From Acidaminobacter sp. (GTDB taxonomy: Bacteria > Bacillota_A > Clostridia > Peptostreptococcales > Acidaminobacteraceae), in the NCBI GenBank assembly GCA_009881125.1, contig WXFH01000051.1:1-37406 (forward strand): a stretch of 37,406 bases of DNA, written 5' to 3'. This document shows positions 15,733 through 25,451 of the stretch, piece after piece (the stretch's first letter is position 1; the number at the start of each line of letters is the position of its first letter). The notes under the pieces were generated by a model that made no database searches, was not told the DNA's origin, and saw nothing but the letters and a program-made list of their open reading frames with translations. A program made the translations under genes and the position numbers.

Positions 15733-16323
15733 GTGAACACTATCTACGACTGGTTTATGGCACCCCTGGAGACACTCCGTTTAAAGGCCGTCAGAAAAGC
15801 CTTAATGCCCGGAGCCGCGGGAAACGTCTTGGAAATTGGCACCGGTACAGGCGCGAATCTTCCGTTCCTGGACTACGAGAAGGTCGATACCTTGACCCTG
15901 AGTGACATTAAACTATCAAAGCGGGCAAAAAACTTCAAATTTCCAACAGACGTAAAAGTAGTCATGCTGGAGGCGCCGCTCGAAGACCTGAAAGTCCCGC
16001 CTCAGTCCTTTGACAGTATTATCTTCACGCTGGTCTTTTGCTCTGTCTCCGACCCCCTGGAAGGCTTGAAGCGCGTCTACGACCTCCTGAGGCCCGGCGG
16101 CAGGATCTACTTCATTGAACACGTCATGCCGGATCACAAGCATCATCATGTCAGGAAAGTGGTCAATGGCGTCAACCCTCACTGGAGCAAAATTGCCAGC
16201 GGGTGCAACCTGAACAGGGAGACCCTTGAGACCATTAAAGAAGCAGGCTTTCTCCTGGAACGCCACAGCACCTCCCTGGGGGGCGCGCTGATCGAAGGCG
16301 TGGGCATCAAACCAGAGATGTAA
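15733..16323 (+). CDS. Class I SAM-dependent methyltransferase
   Basis: 196 residues with the AdoMet-binding motif VLEIGTGTGANLPFL near residue 35, an acidic DIKLS motif II, a DSIIFTLVFCSV motif and the LLRPGGRIYFIEH post-motif strand. This places it in the UbiE/phospholipid N-methyltransferase-like branch (methyltransferase 11 type). The substrate is unknown. GTG start at 15733 with GGGAGGTGA upstream; an in-frame GTG three codons earlier overlaps that site. Followed by a strong terminator, so it is monocistronic. Confidence 0.85.
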   Translation: MNTIYDWFMAPLETLRLKAVRKALMPGAAGNVLEIGTGTGANLPFLDYEKVDTLTLSDIKLSKRAKNFKFPTDVKVVMLEAPLEDLKVPPQSFDSIIFTLVFCSVSDPLEGLKRVYDLLRPGGRIYFIEHVMPDHKHHHVRKVVNGVNPHWSKIASGCNLNRETLETIKEAGFLLERHSTSLGGALIEGVGIKPEM

Positions 16324-16341
16324 ATTTCACTCCTAATTATT

Positions 16342-16412
16342 GAAGCCCCTTCATGGGCGACGCGTTGGCCACCTGTGCCACGCCCGTCCTACAAAGGGGC
16401 TTCTTTAATTTT
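16342..16412 (+). terminator. Branched terminator after the methyltransferase
   Basis: GAAGCCCCTT pairs with AAGGGGCTTC around an inner GGGCG/CGCCC stem, followed by TTTAATTTT. Confidence 0.8.
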
Positions 16413-16508
16413 ACCAGTTCAATTTCACTGATAATCTGTGACTGACCCCCTCAACCTGGGTATAGACACTCCCGTAGACTGCAAAATGAACCCCAAGGAG
16501 TGAGCCCG

Positions 16509-17726
16509 TTGAAAATAAACGAAACCAGAGTCAGCCGCCTGGTGGACTATGTCCGCGGCGTACTGAAAAAACAGGACGGCAAGTCGCTGTACCTCGAGTT
16601 CCGCTCAGATCTGGAAGCTGTGACCCCTCAGGAGGTCTTTGAAATTATGAACCACGTCTGGTCCTCCGGCACAGGCTATGATGACATTCTGAGCGTCCTC
16701 GACAAGATCATCAACGTGTTCTATCATGCGCTCAGCAGCTACACCTGGCCAAAACCAGAACCCAATTCCTTTATTGATCTTATGCTGCGGGAAAATCAAG
16801 CCATGAACGCGAAGATGGACCAGGTCAAGGCTGTGCTCAAGCAGGGGAAAACCCTCGAGAACCGTGAAAAGCTCCTCGAGACCCTGACTCCGCTCCTTGA
16901 GTTTGAGGCCCATTATCTCAAAAAGGAAAACATCCTCTTTCCAGTCATGGAGCAGCGCATGCCGCGCTTCGAGGGTGTCGGCATTATGTGGGCACTCCAC
17001 GACAACACCCGTGCCAACCTCAAACATGTCATTCAGATGCTGACCGAGGGCACCGCGTCTGAGCAGGAAATTAATGCCGAGCTTGGCCAGCTCTTCTTCA
17101 ATATGATTGGCCTCGACCAGAAGGAATCCCTGATCCTCTATCCCTGTGCCTCAGAGGTCCTTGATCCCGAAACCTTCAAAGCCATGACCCAGCAAAGCTT
17201 TGAGTATGGCTTCCCGTTTCTCGATCCCCAGACCCTTCCAGAGCCTGTTTCTGCCGATGGTCTCAGTGCCCCGCACCCCACCCCCAATTTTCAAGGTCTT
17301 GAAATCAACACCGGCACCGGCACCCTCAGCGCCGACCAGCTGGTGATGATGCTCAACGCGCTGCCGGTGGATATTACCTACGTAGACGAAAACGATAAAG
17401 TCAGATATTTCTCCAGACCAAAGGATCGCTTTTTCCCAAGGTCGAACGCGATTATAGGAAGGGACGTGCGCTACTGCCACCCGCCCCAAAGCGTCGACAA
17501 AGTCCTTGACATAGTCCAGGCCTTCAAAGAAGGTCACCAGGACACCGCCAGCTTCTGGATCGACCTCAGAGGCAGAAAAGTCCTGATCCAGTATTTTGCC
17601 CTGCGAACCCCTGGTGCTTCTGCCGATGGTCCCCCAACCTACCGCGGCGTCCTGGAAGTCAGCCAGGACATCACGGACATCCAGAAAATGGAGGGACAGA
17701 GGCGCCTGCTGTCCTGGGAAGAGTAG
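16509..17726 (+). CDS. DUF438-hemerythrin-PAS protein
   Basis: About 405 residues in three parts. An N-terminal DUF438 segment (about 5-80), a hemerythrin-like helical region (about 85-210, with FEAHYLKKENILFP and WALHDNTRANLKH supplying His/Glu ligand candidates), and a C-terminal PAS domain (about 275-400; VDITYVDENDKVRYFSRPKDRFFPR, ending in LEVSQDITDIQKMEG). Such proteins are thought to sense oxygen, NO or redox state through the diiron site, but no output domain is present. The segments joining and within the PAS part contain two SADG insertions encoded by TGCCGATGGTC copies. TTG start with AAGGAG eight bases before; the GTG at 16500 overlaps the site. Confidence 0.85.
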   Translation: MKINETRVSRLVDYVRGVLKKQDGKSLYLEFRSDLEAVTPQEVFEIMNHVWSSGTGYDDILSVLDKIINVFYHALSSYTWPKPEPNSFIDLMLRENQAMNAKMDQVKAVLKQGKTLENREKLLETLTPLLEFEAHYLKKENILFPVMEQRMPRFEGVGIMWALHDNTRANLKHVIQMLTEGTASEQEINAELGQLFFNMIGLDQKESLILYPCASEVLDPETFKAMTQQSFEYGFPFLDPQTLPEPVSADGLSAPHPTPNFQGLEINTGTGTLSADQLVMMLNALPVDITYVDENDKVRYFSRPKDRFFPRSNAIIGRDVRYCHPPQSVDKVLDIVQAFKEGHQDTASFWIDLRGRKVLIQYFALRTPGASADGPPTYRGVLEVSQDITDIQKMEGQRRLLSWEE

Positions 17727-17881
17727 ATATTTACAAGAACATAAACGACTAACCCAAGATGACCTATAAACAAAATTTCTGCAAGAGCTTGTGGAAATTA
17801 ACTTCTATTGGGTATTAAATACTATGGATGCACCGGTTTCAGTCTAACTGTCAAATCTAATTTCCCTCTTTGGAGGACAAA

Positions 17882-18403
17882 ATGTCCGAAAAATCGAATT
17901 TAATAAATATAAGTTCAGAGAAGCCCTGCTGCGGACTTGTTATAGGGAAATTCATGCCGCTGCATTTAGGGCATGCAGCCTTGATCCGGTTTGCTATGGA
18001 GCGGTGTGAGCGTCTGACGGTGGCGGTGATTTCGAAACCATCTGATCCTATTTCTGCGGAGATCAGGTGTAGCTGGTTTGAAAAGCTGTTTGGTTCGTCA
18101 TTAAGCGTCAGGGTCGTAGACCTTAGAGAAGTTCATCTGCCGGTAACCGGAGAGCATACACCGGAAGCAGAGGCGGCTTGGACCCGTTATTTCGCTGAAG
18201 AATTTTCAGAGACGGATATCCTTTTTTCCTCCGAAAGCTATGGGGACGTTCTGGCTGCGGCCTTGGACATTCCCCACTGCCTCTACGACCCAAACAGGGA
18301 CAGCCACCCGGTTTCCGGCGCTCAAATACGAAAGCATCCGGAAGCGTTCAAGCACTACCTTCCAGAACTGGTTTACGAGGATCTGAAGCGCATGCGTTTT
18401 TAG
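17882..18403 (+). CDS. NadR-like nicotinamide-nucleotide adenylyltransferase
   Basis: 173 residues of nucleotidyltransferase fold with GKFMPLHLGHAALI (HxGH motif) near residue 25, SSESYGDVLA near 120 and DPNRDSHPVSGAQIRKHP near 140, all in NadR NMN-adenylyltransferase order. It would convert NMN and ATP to NAD+. The ribosylnicotinamide kinase domain and the DNA-binding domain of full NadR are missing, so it is a single-domain form. A related cytidylyl or other adenylyl transfer is possible. ATG with GGAGG five bases upstream. Monocistronic, with terminator after it. Confidence 0.82.
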   Translation: MSEKSNLINISSEKPCCGLVIGKFMPLHLGHAALIRFAMERCERLTVAVISKPSDPISAEIRCSWFEKLFGSSLSVRVVDLREVHLPVTGEHTPEAEAAWTRYFAEEFSETDILFSSESYGDVLAAALDIPHCLYDPNRDSHPVSGAQIRKHPEAFKHYLPELVYEDLKRMRF

Positions 18404-18477
18404 TATTCAGCCGTGGATCGGATTGGTTTGCTTTATTGCATTTATGCTACTTCTAAATTTGCAGCCCCATTTCTATA

Positions 18478-18528
18478 CCCACTGGTCCCATAGCACTTAG
18501 TGCTGTTGGCTGCCGGTGGGCTTTTTTC
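18478..18528 (+). terminator. Terminator after the NadR-like gene
   Basis: CCCACTGG pairs with CCGGTGGG (one G-U) around an inner AGCACTTAGTGCT hairpin, followed by CTTTTTTC. Confidence 0.8.
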
Positions 18529-18583
18529 ATTTTGCTCGGATTGCCGCCCGGAGTCACTTGCGGGTTCAATGAAAGCAGAAGAT

Positions 18584-18637
18584 TTCACCTGAATTTAACA
18601 CAGTCCTAACGCAGAAAAAATAATGGACAGGTATGAT
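18584..18637 (+). promoter_or_regulatory. PhoP-box triplet and -10 upstream of phoU
   Basis: TTCACC (18584), TTAACA (18595) and CTAACG (18606) are direct repeats with an exact 11-bp period, matching the TTAACA-N5-TTAACA PhoP box. A -10 TATGAT lies at 18632-18637, 20 bp beyond, and there is no good -35. That layout is typical of PhoP-activated promoters. Confidence 0.7.
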
Positions 18638-18674
18638 GGGCTCAAGGGTGGTATGCGAATAGGAGGTAACCTTG

Positions 18675-19325
18675 TTGAATCGACCAAAGCTTGTTAATAA
18701 TATAAGAAAAATGGATGATATGCTGATGACCATGATCATCTTAATTCAAGAGCAACTGGAAATTACTAAATCCGCCTTGATGAATCAGGACAAAGAGCTC
18801 GCTTATCAGGTGAAAAAAATGGACAAACGCATAGATGATCTCGAAATGGAGATTGAACGCGAATGTATTGATGCCATTGCCCTTCAGCAGCCCTTGGCCT
18901 GTGATCTGAGGCGGATCGAGTCCACGCTCAAGATGATCACGGATCTGGAGCGTTTAGGGGATAATAACGTGAATATTGCCCGTATTGTTTTAGCCCAGAA
19001 AGAGCGCCTTACAATCAAACCCCTGATTGAGCTTCAGAAGTTGTTTGAGCTGGTGGCGCTGATGCTTCGTCAGTGGACAGACAGCTATGTGCGCGCCAGT
19101 GTTGAGCTTGCCGTTCTGACGGCTCGAATCGATGATGAAGTGGATCTTATCTATGAAACCTTTTACCGGGGCATGCTTGAAATCCTGGTAGACCATCCGG
19201 AGCAGCGCGACCAGATCGTCGCCTACCTGTTCGTTGGGCGGTATCTCGAGCGCATGGGAGATCATATCACCAATCTCAGCGAGCGCGTTGTGTACACCGT
19301 AAGCGGTGAACGAGTGAGCTTCTAA
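18675..19325 (+). CDS. phoU: Phosphate signalling protein PhoU (copy 1)
   Basis: About 216 residues, two PhoU repeats of three helices each. The metal-binding motif of the first repeat reads DLERLGDNNVNIA (His replaced by Asn), and that of the second YLERMGDHITNLSE. PhoU links phosphate transport through Pst to the PhoR kinase and usually represses the response in high phosphate. No pst genes adjoin it. TTG start at 18675 (or 18672) after AGGAGGT. It stands behind a PhoP-box-like triplet and ends in its own terminator before a second phoU. Confidence 0.92.
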   Translation: MNRPKLVNNIRKMDDMLMTMIILIQEQLEITKSALMNQDKELAYQVKKMDKRIDDLEMEIERECIDAIALQQPLACDLRRIESTLKMITDLERLGDNNVNIARIVLAQKERLTIKPLIELQKLFELVALMLRQWTDSYVRASVELAVLTARIDDEVDLIYETFYRGMLEILVDHPEQRDQIVAYLFVGRYLERMGDHITNLSERVVYTVSGERVSF

Positions 19326-19392
19326 ATTTTGCCGATGGTTACGGTTCACACATGGTTATTTATTTAAATCCACACTGAGAGAGTGAGGAGGG

Positions 19393-19418
19393 CACGTGCC
19401 AGGTGGGCGCGTGTTTTT
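19393..19418 (+). terminator. Terminator after phoU copy 1
   Basis: CACGTGCC (19393-19400) pairs with GGCGCGTG (19406-19413) and is followed by TTTTT. Confidence 0.65.
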
Positions 19419-19437
19419 CTTGCGTTGAAATTCTGTA

Positions 19438-19466
19438 TTGATGTTTTCAAGGTAATTGTGTATAGT
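19438..19466 (+). promoter_or_regulatory. Promoter of phoU copy 2
   Basis: TTGATG, 17 bp, TATAGT. No clear PhoP repeats nearby, so copy 2 may be expressed differently from copy 1. Confidence 0.6.
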
Positions 19467-19545
19467 CTAAAAAATCACATAAATTAGATCTTTTAACTCA
19501 AAAAATGAGCATTGAAAATATAATTGGGGAGGCACCTTACAAAAA

Positions 19546-20193
19546 ATGAGAAAAGGTTATGATGCCAAATTAAAGGAAGTTAAAGAACTGGTACTCGAAA
19601 TGGGCAATATAGTGGCAGACGAAATAGAATTAGCTATGGTAGCGCTGCTGACCCAGAATGCGGAGCTGCTCATACGGGTCAGGGAGCTCGAAGAGCAGTC
19701 GGACGCGCTGGAGCATAAGATTGAGGATACCTGCGTCAGTCTTGTAGCGCTGCAGCAGCCTGTAGCGAAAGACCTGAGGCTGATTACCTCAGCGCTGAAA
19801 ATTGCCACAGACCTCGAGCGTATGGGCGATCACGGCGTGAATATTGCCAATGTCGTAGAGCGGCTGAGCAAGGAAACCTACATCAAACCCTTGGTGGATC
19901 TGCCAAAGATGGCGTCTCTGGTCAACAAGATGATCCGCGGCAGTCTTTCCAGCTTCGTGCATGAGGACATGGATGAAGCCTGCAAAGTAGCACAGCTGGA
20001 TGACGAAGTGGATGCGATTTACGAGAAGATTTATATTGAGCTGCTGGGTATGCTGGCAGGGAATAAGGAGATCATGAACCAGGTCATCGACCTGCTGTTT
20101 GTGGGCCGCTTCCTGGAGAGAACAGCAGACCACGCCACCAATATCTGTGAAGCCGCCATTTATCACGCAAGCGGGAAGCGGATGGAATTTTAA
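19546..20193 (+). CDS. phoU: Phosphate signalling protein PhoU (copy 2)
   Basis: 215 residues, again two three-helix PhoU repeats: DLERMGDHGVNIA in the first and FLERTADHATNICEA in the second. It is clearly related to the preceding gene, sharing the ALQQP-x-A-x-DLR segment and overall length, but it has diverged throughout, so the pair is an old duplication. The ATG is 13 nt from GGGGAGG, a long spacing. It has its own promoter and is followed by two palindromic repeats that act as terminator. Confidence 0.92.
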   Translation: MRKGYDAKLKEVKELVLEMGNIVADEIELAMVALLTQNAELLIRVRELEEQSDALEHKIEDTCVSLVALQQPVAKDLRLITSALKIATDLERMGDHGVNIANVVERLSKETYIKPLVDLPKMASLVNKMIRGSLSSFVHEDMDEACKVAQLDDEVDAIYEKIYIELLGMLAGNKEIMNQVIDLLFVGRFLERTADHATNICEAAIYHASGKRMEF

Positions 20194-20210
20194 AGAGGAA
20201 AAAGGGAAGA

Positions 20211-20275
20211 TGGAAGCGGGTGTCAGACACCCACTTCCACAAAAAATAGAAACTCGGTGTCAGACACCGAGTTTC
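20211..20275. terminator. Palindromic repeats acting as bidirectional terminator (phoU / lysC)
   Basis: 20211-20239 has GGAAG arms around GGGTGTCAGACACCC. 20249-20275 is a perfect 27-bp palindrome with a GGTGTCAGACACC core and GAAACTC/GAGTTTC arms. The second is followed by T-rich sequence on both strands and lies between convergent phoU and the lysC operon. Confidence 0.82.
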
Positions 20276-20287
20276 TTTCCTTTTCTA

Positions 20288-21514
20288 TTAAACGATATCC
20301 AGCCTGTCCAGCGCAAAGGCGGTGTGGAGGCGGCGGAGGGCTTCATCGCACTTCTCTGAGTCGATGATGCAGGAGATTTTGATCTCCGAGGTGCTGATCA
20401 TCTCAATGTTGATCCCAAGATCATACAGTGTGCCGAAGAGCTTGGAAGCGACCTCGGCGTTGCCTGTGATGCCGGTGCCCACAATTGAGATTTTAGAGAC
20501 ATTTTCTTTCTCCAGGACATCGCCTTGACCGCCAATTTCCTTCAGGTATTCGCGGCTGACCTGAGCGGCCTCGTGGAGGTCGTCCAGCGCTACCGTAAAG
20601 GAAATGTCATTCTTGGCAGCGTGGTTCAAGTTCTGGATAATCATATCAATGGTGATATGGTGGTCTGCGAGCTTCTTGAATAGTCCGAAGGCAATGCCCG
20701 GCTGGTCAGGGACATTGGCGACGGCAATGCGGGCAATGTTATTGTCGAGCGTGACGCCACGCACGAGTACTTGTTCCATACGATTCACCTCTACGACCCG
20801 GGTTCCGGGATGATCACTGAAAGTTGAGCGGACGACTAGCGGGACATCATATTTTCTGGCGAGCTCTACGGAACGCGGGTGCAGGACCTGGGCGCCCAGT
20901 TTGGCGAGCTCTAACATTTCATCATAGCTGATTTCCGGGATCTGGTTGGCATGGGGGACTTTGCGGGGATCTGCAGTGAAGACGCCCTCGACGTCCGTGT
21001 AGATCTCGCAGAGGTCCGCTTTGACTGCCGCCGCCAGAGCGACTGCGGTGGTGTCAGAACCTCCGCGGCCTAGAGTGGTGATGTTCCAATCCTTAGTCAC
21101 CCCTTGGAAGCCGGCGACTATGACGATCTTTCCATCGGCTAATTCTTTTAAAACGCGGGTTGGATCAACACTGGCGATCCGCGCCTTCTTGTGGGCCGTG
21201 TCCGTCAAAATGCCGGACATGCCGCCAGTCAGAGAAATGACAGGCTCGCCGGCCGCCTCAATGGCCATGGCCAGCAGGGAAATAGAGATTTGCTCGCCGG
21301 TGGAGAGCAGCATGTCCATCTCCCGGGACGACGGGTGAGGATTGATCTGAGCGGCTTTTTCGATGAGTTCGTCTGTAGTGTCCCCCATAGCGGAAACCAC
21401 GACGATCACGTCATTGCCATTTCTTTTATTTTCCACGACGCGTCTGGCGACGTGCTGGATGCGTTCGACATTGGCGACAGAACTGCCACCATACTTTTGT
21501 ACAATTGTTCCCAA
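20288..21514 (-). CDS. lysC: Aspartate kinase
   Basis: Phosphorylates aspartate, the first step toward Thr, Met and Lys. 408 residues with the N-terminal kinase motif [27 protein letters not shown] near 150 and two C-terminal ACT domains from about 265 ([20 protein letters not shown] and [20 protein letters not shown]). The monofunctional length fits class II LysC. TTG start; GAGGTGA upstream overlaps the thrB stop region, leaving only 1 nt between the genes. Last gene of the threonine operon, which suggests this isozyme serves threonine synthesis. Confidence 0.97.
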   Translation of the reverse strand: MGTIVQKYGGSSVANVERIQHVARRVVENKRNGNDVIVVVSAMGDTTDELIEKAAQINPHPSSREMDMLLSTGEQISISLLAMAIEAAGEPVISLTGGMSGILTDTAHKKARIASVDPTRVLKELADGKIVIVAGFQGVTKDWNITTLGRGGSDTTAVALAAAVKADLCEIYTDVEGVFTADPRKVPHANQIPEISYDEMLELAKLGAQVLHPRSVELARKYDVPLVVRSTFSDHPGTRVVEVNRMEQVLVRGVTLDNNIARIAVANVPDQPGIAFGLFKKLADHHITIDMIIQNLNHAAKNDISFTVALDDLHEAAQVSREYLKEIGGQGDVLEKENVSKISIVGTGITGNAEVASKLFGTLYDLGINIEMISTSEIKISCIIDSEKCDEALRRLHTAFALDRLDIV

Positions 21515-21515
21515 G

Positions 21516-22412
21516 TTACATCACCTCAAGACTTACGCCGCTGTGGCAGATTTCGAGTTCATAGGTTTTCCATTCCAGGACTTGCTCGTCGAGCAGTGGT
21601 CGGATCCGCTCGGCGAAATTAGTGTCTTCCTCCGGTACCAAGGCGATCAGTGTCGGGCCTGCACCGCTGATGAATTCACCCAGGGAGCCTGCGCGGCGGC
21701 AAATTTCAAACACTGCCTCGGCGCCAGGAATCAGGCGCAGCCGGTACGGCTGGTGAATCCGGTCGCCCAGGGCTACGCGCAGCTTGCTGAACTCGCCGCG
21801 GCAAAGGGATGTGACCAAAAGGGCAGCGTGGGAAACGTTATAGACCATGTCTGCCCTGGAATAGGTATCCGGCAGGACAGAACGCGCCATGCGGGTGGAG
21901 AGCTTATAATCCGGCACCATGACGAACAGTTTAAGGCCGGGAGCGATTTTTACCTGACTGGACAGGATCTCGCCATTTTCACCCACTGCTGAAATCACCA
22001 TGCCGCCTTCGATACAGCTGACTACATTGTCCGGGTGACCTTCAAATTTCGTGGCAAGGGCAGAGATCTCTTCCTTGGTCATTTTGCCGCCCATCAGGTA
22101 ATTGGCGGCGTAGATGCCAGCCACTATGGAGGCGGCGCTGCTGCCCAGTCCTCGAGAAACGGGAATGGCGCAGCTTTTGGAACGGATTTTATAGCCTGGA
22201 ACTTTGTAGTTGAATAAGTCGAAGACGTTCGCCATAGTCGTCAGAACGAGGTTTTCCTCGTCTCCGAAGGTCGATCCATCCTCCCACTCAAAGTCGAAAA
22301 CGCCAGTTGCTTTTTCGACTTCAAGTTCGTTAAACAGGCTCAGTGCCACACCCAGGACATCGAAGCCCGGACCAAAGTTAGCGGACGTGGCGGGGACTCT
22401 GATTCGCAGCAT
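21516..22412 (-). CDS. thrB: Homoserine kinase
   Basis: GHMP kinase of 298 residues that makes O-phosphohomoserine. Visible are the N-terminal [17 protein letters not shown] motif, the ATP-binding loop [16 protein letters not shown] near 90 and the C-terminal [14 protein letters not shown]. The ATG follows directly on the thrC stop codon (TAAATG), so it relies on coupling, as only a weak GGGG lies upstream. Its product is the substrate of the threonine synthase encoded just before. Confidence 0.97.
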   Translation of the reverse strand: MLRIRVPATSANFGPGFDVLGVALSLFNELEVEKATGVFDFEWEDGSTFGDEENLVLTTMANVFDLFNYKVPGYKIRSKSCAIPVSRGLGSSAASIVAGIYAANYLMGGKMTKEEISALATKFEGHPDNVVSCIEGGMVISAVGENGEILSSQVKIAPGLKLFVMVPDYKLSTRMARSVLPDTYSRADMVYNVSHAALLVTSLCRGEFSKLRVALGDRIHQPYRLRLIPGAEAVFEICRRAGSLGEFISGAGPTLIALVPEEDTNFAERIRPLLDEQVLEWKTYELEICHSGVSLEVM

Positions 22413-23471
22413 TTACTTCAACCCCTTCAGGACAGCGGCCTCGATCGCGTTATAATCGTCATCAATGACCTCTGACATATTGGCGTATTTAATAGCGGTA
22501 TCAGGATCTTTCAAACCGTTGCCGGTGAGAACGCAGACCACGCGGGCGCCTTTTTCGATTTTGCCCGCTTCGTAGGCTTCCTTGAGTCCGGCGACGGAGA
22601 TGCAGGATGCCGGCTCGGCAAAGATGCCTTCTGACGTGGACAGCATGCGGTAAGCTTCCAGGATCTCGTCATCTGTGCGCTTGCCTATGAAGCCGTTTGA
22701 CTCCTCGAGAGCAGCAGTTGCCTGCTTCCAGCTGGCAGGATTTCCTATGCGGATTGCAGTGGCAATGGTTTCAGGGTTTTTAACAATAGCGCCGTCAACA
22801 ATTGGAGCGGAGCCGGCAGCCTGCCATCCGAAGAGTCTCGGAAGGCCCTGGGAACGGCCAAAGGCCTTGAACTCCTTGAAGCCCTTCCAATAGGCAGTGA
22901 TGTTGCCGGCATTGCCGACCGGAATGAAAAGGTAGTCCGGCGCGTCGCCCAGAGCATCGACAATTTCAAAAGCCGCAGACTTCTGGCCTTCAATGCGGTA
23001 CGGATTGACGGAGTTGACCAGTGTCACCGGATGGTTGTCAGACACTTTGCGGACCAGCTCCAGGGCAACGTCGAAGTTGCCTTTAATAGGAAGAATCTCA
23101 GCGCCATAGGCAACGGCCTGAGCCAGCTTGCCAAGGGCAATCTTATTGTCCGGAATCAGGACGAAAGCTTTCATGTTGGCGCGGGCCGCATAAGCTGCCG
23201 CAGAAGCTGACGTGTTGCCCGTGGAAGCGCAGATGACAGCGCGGGCGCCATCTTCAAGAGCTTTGGTGACGGCCATGGTCATACCGCGGTCCTTGAAGGA
23301 GCCCGTAGGGTTGAGCCCGTCGTATTTTAAGTAAATTTCAATGCCCGGAAAACGTTTTTCAAGGTTATAGGCCCGGATCAGCGGCGTGTCGCCTTCAGAC
23401 AAGCTGACGACGCAGGTTTTGTCGCTGACGGGTAGAAATTCGCGGTAACGGTTTATAAGTCCTGTATACAT
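22413..23471 (-). CDS. thrC: Threonine synthase
   Basis: PLP enzyme of 352 residues that converts O-phosphohomoserine to threonine. PLP lysine in [11 protein letters not shown] (about residue 60), [15 protein letters not shown] substrate and phosphate loops near 85, and the [13 protein letters not shown] segment near 190. The short length and the [14 protein letters not shown] start are those of the bacterial short-form (plant-like) enzyme. ATG start with AGGGGG before it. 11 nt after hom in the operon. Confidence 0.97.
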   Translation of the reverse strand: MYTGLINRYREFLPVSDKTCVVSLSEGDTPLIRAYNLEKRFPGIEIYLKYDGLNPTGSFKDRGMTMAVTKALEDGARAVICASTGNTSASAAAYAARANMKAFVLIPDNKIALGKLAQAVAYGAEILPIKGNFDVALELVRKVSDNHPVTLVNSVNPYRIEGQKSAAFEIVDALGDAPDYLFIPVGNAGNITAYWKGFKEFKAFGRSQGLPRLFGWQAAGSAPIVDGAIVKNPETIATAIRIGNPASWKQATAALEESNGFIGKRTDDEILEAYRMLSTSEGIFAEPASCISVAGLKEAYEAGKIEKGARVVCVLTGNGLKDPDTAIKYANMSEVIDDDYNAIEAAVLKGLK

Positions 23472-23482
23472 GAGTCGGCCCC

Positions 23483-24736
23483 CTAGTCGTACATTAAGAA
23501 ATATTTGACGTCTTGAACGAAGTTTTGTGACTTCATTTCAACGATTTTTTCGTAGAGCTCAAGCTCGTCCTCGGTTTCGACGACGAAAAACACGTTGTCG
23601 AGATCATTGAGGCGGTAGAGCTTCAGTGCGTGGATTGGGAAGGACCCGAGAACCAGGTCGATGGTCTCCGGCATGCTGGTGACCTTCAGGCGAACCAGCC
23701 ATTTGGAGCGGCGTGAGTAGTATTTGGACAGCTTGTAGTTGGTGTCGTCGTTGAGAGGCAGGACCATGTCCGTTTTGCCGGTCAGAACGTCGAGGAGATC
23801 CCCGTAGACCGCGCTGGCAGTTGGAAACTTGCCGGCGCCTCTGCCGGTGAACATGACTTTGCCCACTGCGTCGCCTTCTACTTCAATAGCGTTGAATTCA
23901 TTGTCGATGTGGCCAAGGGCGCTGTGCTTATGGACCAGTGTCGGTCTGACCGAGCAGTGAATCTCGCTGCCGTCCCGGGTGCTGACTGCCAGCAGCTTGA
24001 TCTTGCGGTCGATGTCCCGGGCGTTCTGGATGTCCGTCTTGGTGACGCCGTCCACGCCTTCGACTTTGATTTCTTTCCAGCGGATCATTTTGTCGTAGGC
24101 AATGGAGGAGAGGATGCAGAGCTTTCTGGCGGCGTCGTAGCCTTTGACGTCCGCGGTCGGGTCAGCTTCTGCAAAGCCGGCTTCCTGGGCCATTTTCAAA
24201 GTGACGTTGTACTCCAGGTTTTCCTCGTACATCTTCGTGAGGATGAAGTTGGTCGTACCGTTGACTATGCCGGCTATAGAGCCGATGCGGTTTCCTTTAA
24301 GGGACTCCCGGAAGGGCTTGATGACCGGGATGCCGCCGCCCACCGCCGCTTCGAAGCTGACGCTGGCGTTGTTTGTGCGTGCGATTTCCATGAGCTCCAG
24401 GCCATACTCGGCGATCAGATCCTTGTTGGCAGTCACGACGCTGACGCCGCGTTCGAGGAGTGTTCTGACGTACGTATTCGCAGGTTCGATGCCGCCCATG
24501 ACCTCGATGACGATGTCCGGCTGCTGCGCCAGGATCTCGTCGAAGGAGGTGGTCAGGAGACCATCGGCACCCCTGCCCTTGTACTTCTCGAGGTCTCTGA
24601 CGAGGATGCCCGTCAGCTGCATTTCGTTGTGATACTTGCTTTTAAGGTAGGCGCGGTTGCGCTCGATCAGTTCCATGACGCCTGAGCCCACCGTGCCGAA
24701 CCCCAACATAACCACTCGTTTCAAATTGTTCACCAC
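23483..24736 (-). CDS. hom: Homoserine dehydrogenase
   Basis: Reduces aspartate semialdehyde to homoserine. About 417 residues: N-terminal Rossmann fold ([17 protein letters not shown]), catalytic domain with [12 protein letters not shown] and [20 protein letters not shown], and a C-terminal ACT-like region (about 345-417) for threonine feedback. Two tandem GTG codons open the frame, but they overlap the AGGTG site. A TTG at 24722-24724 fits both spacing and the usual short family N-terminus and may be the real start. The variable segment GADGLLTT carries a TGCCGATGGTC copy. Preceded by the UPF0735 gene at 15 nt. Confidence 0.96.
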   Translation of the reverse strand: MVNNLKRVVMLGFGTVGSGVMELIERNRAYLKSKYHNEMQLTGILVRDLEKYKGRGADGLLTTSFDEILAQQPDIVIEVMGGIEPANTYVRTLLERGVSVVTANKDLIAEYGLELMEIARTNNASVSFEAAVGGGIPVIKPFRESLKGNRIGSIAGIVNGTTNFILTKMYEENLEYNVTLKMAQEAGFAEADPTADVKGYDAARKLCILSSIAYDKMIRWKEIKVEGVDGVTKTDIQNARDIDRKIKLLAVSTRDGSEIHCSVRPTLVHKHSALGHIDNEFNAIEVEGDAVGKVMFTGRGAGKFPTASAVYGDLLDVLTGKTDMVLPLNDDTNYKLSKYYSRRSKWLVRLKVTSMPETIDLVLGSFPIHALKLYRLNDLDNVFFVVETEDELELYEKIVEMKSQNFVQDVKYFLMYD

Positions 24737-24750
24737 CTATGTTATTGAGT

Positions 24751-25191
24751 CTATTCGATTGCGACGATGTTCATTTTCTTGACGCCCTTTGAGCTGCGCA
24801 GGGTCTCGATCAGCTCGTCAAAGGTGCACTGGATCTCGCTGATGTCAAAGGTGATCGAGGCGTTGGCGATGCCGTTGATAGGCGCGTCCTGGCTGATGGT
24901 CATGACGTTGCAGTTTTTCTCGGCGATGGTCTGCAGGAACTGGCTGAGGACGCCGGATTCGTGCGAGAGCAGGAGCGAGATGGTGATGCGCTTGCCCATG
25001 GCGCCCTCGGCGAGAGGGAAGACATGGTCGCAGTATTTGTAATAGGTGCTGCGGCTGATGCCGACGGCTTTGACCGCGTCTGTCACGCCTTCAAAGGTGC
25101 CGTTCTTGAGCAGCTCTTTGGCCTCGAGGACTTTGACGTAGACCTCTGGGACCGCTTCGACGCTGAGGATAATGAATTTGCTCTTGTCCAA
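24751..25191 (-). CDS. UPF0735 family ACT domain protein
   Basis: 146 residues. The N-terminal half contains a helix-turn-helix-like segment (VTDAVKAVGISRSTYYKYCDHVFPL); the C-terminal half is an ACT domain (ITISLLLSHESGVLSQFLQTIAE). This is the UPF0735/PheB-type family of Firmicutes, sometimes found in pheA operons, more often with hom. A role as amino-acid-responsive regulator of the operon fits the combination but is inferred. TTG start with GGAGG six bases before. First gene of the threonine operon. Confidence 0.9.
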   Translation of the reverse strand: MDKSKFIILSVEAVPEVYVKVLEAKELLKNGTFEGVTDAVKAVGISRSTYYKYCDHVFPLAEGAMGKRITISLLLSHESGVLSQFLQTIAEKNCNVMTISQDAPINGIANASITFDISEIQCTFDELIETLRSSKGVKKMNIVAIE

Positions 25192-25451
25192 GGTGATCCT
25201 CCTTCGGTTTCTCCTCTTGCTTGCTTTGCGTTTACGTTTGTGCTTGGTGATTGGTGATTAATGTTTAGAGAGTGTTGTTTGGTGGTGCGTTAGTTTTATT
25301 GTTTTTGTGGTGACCGCCGTGCGCGGACATTAAAATGATGTTTAAATTAGTGTCCGCCGATGGTCTTGTAAAGTGTATTTCAATTCATAGGAAATTGTAT
25401 TTTAAAACAAACATATTCGCTGTTTCTCGTACAACTGTCCGCTTGAGGGAT
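25192..25451 (-). promoter_or_regulatory. 260-nt leader of the threonine operon
   Basis: The transcript from the strong promoter at 25452-25481 would have about 255 nt before the first gene. It holds a stem (GCGGACA / TGTCCGC, 25323-25357), a TGCCGATGGTC-like site at 25355-25365 and a second promoter-like sequence TTTACA-17-TAATTT (25344-25372). No T-box motif, no intrinsic terminator and no Thr-rich leader peptide with a start codon were found. Confidence 0.5.

Noticed and set aside
25265..25320. Thr-rich leader peptide for attenuation of the threonine operon
   Set aside because: One frame reads V-T-T-K-T-I-K-L-T, but a stop lies just upstream, with no start codon or ribosome binding site. 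The frame with an ATG is not Thr-rich, and no terminator follows.
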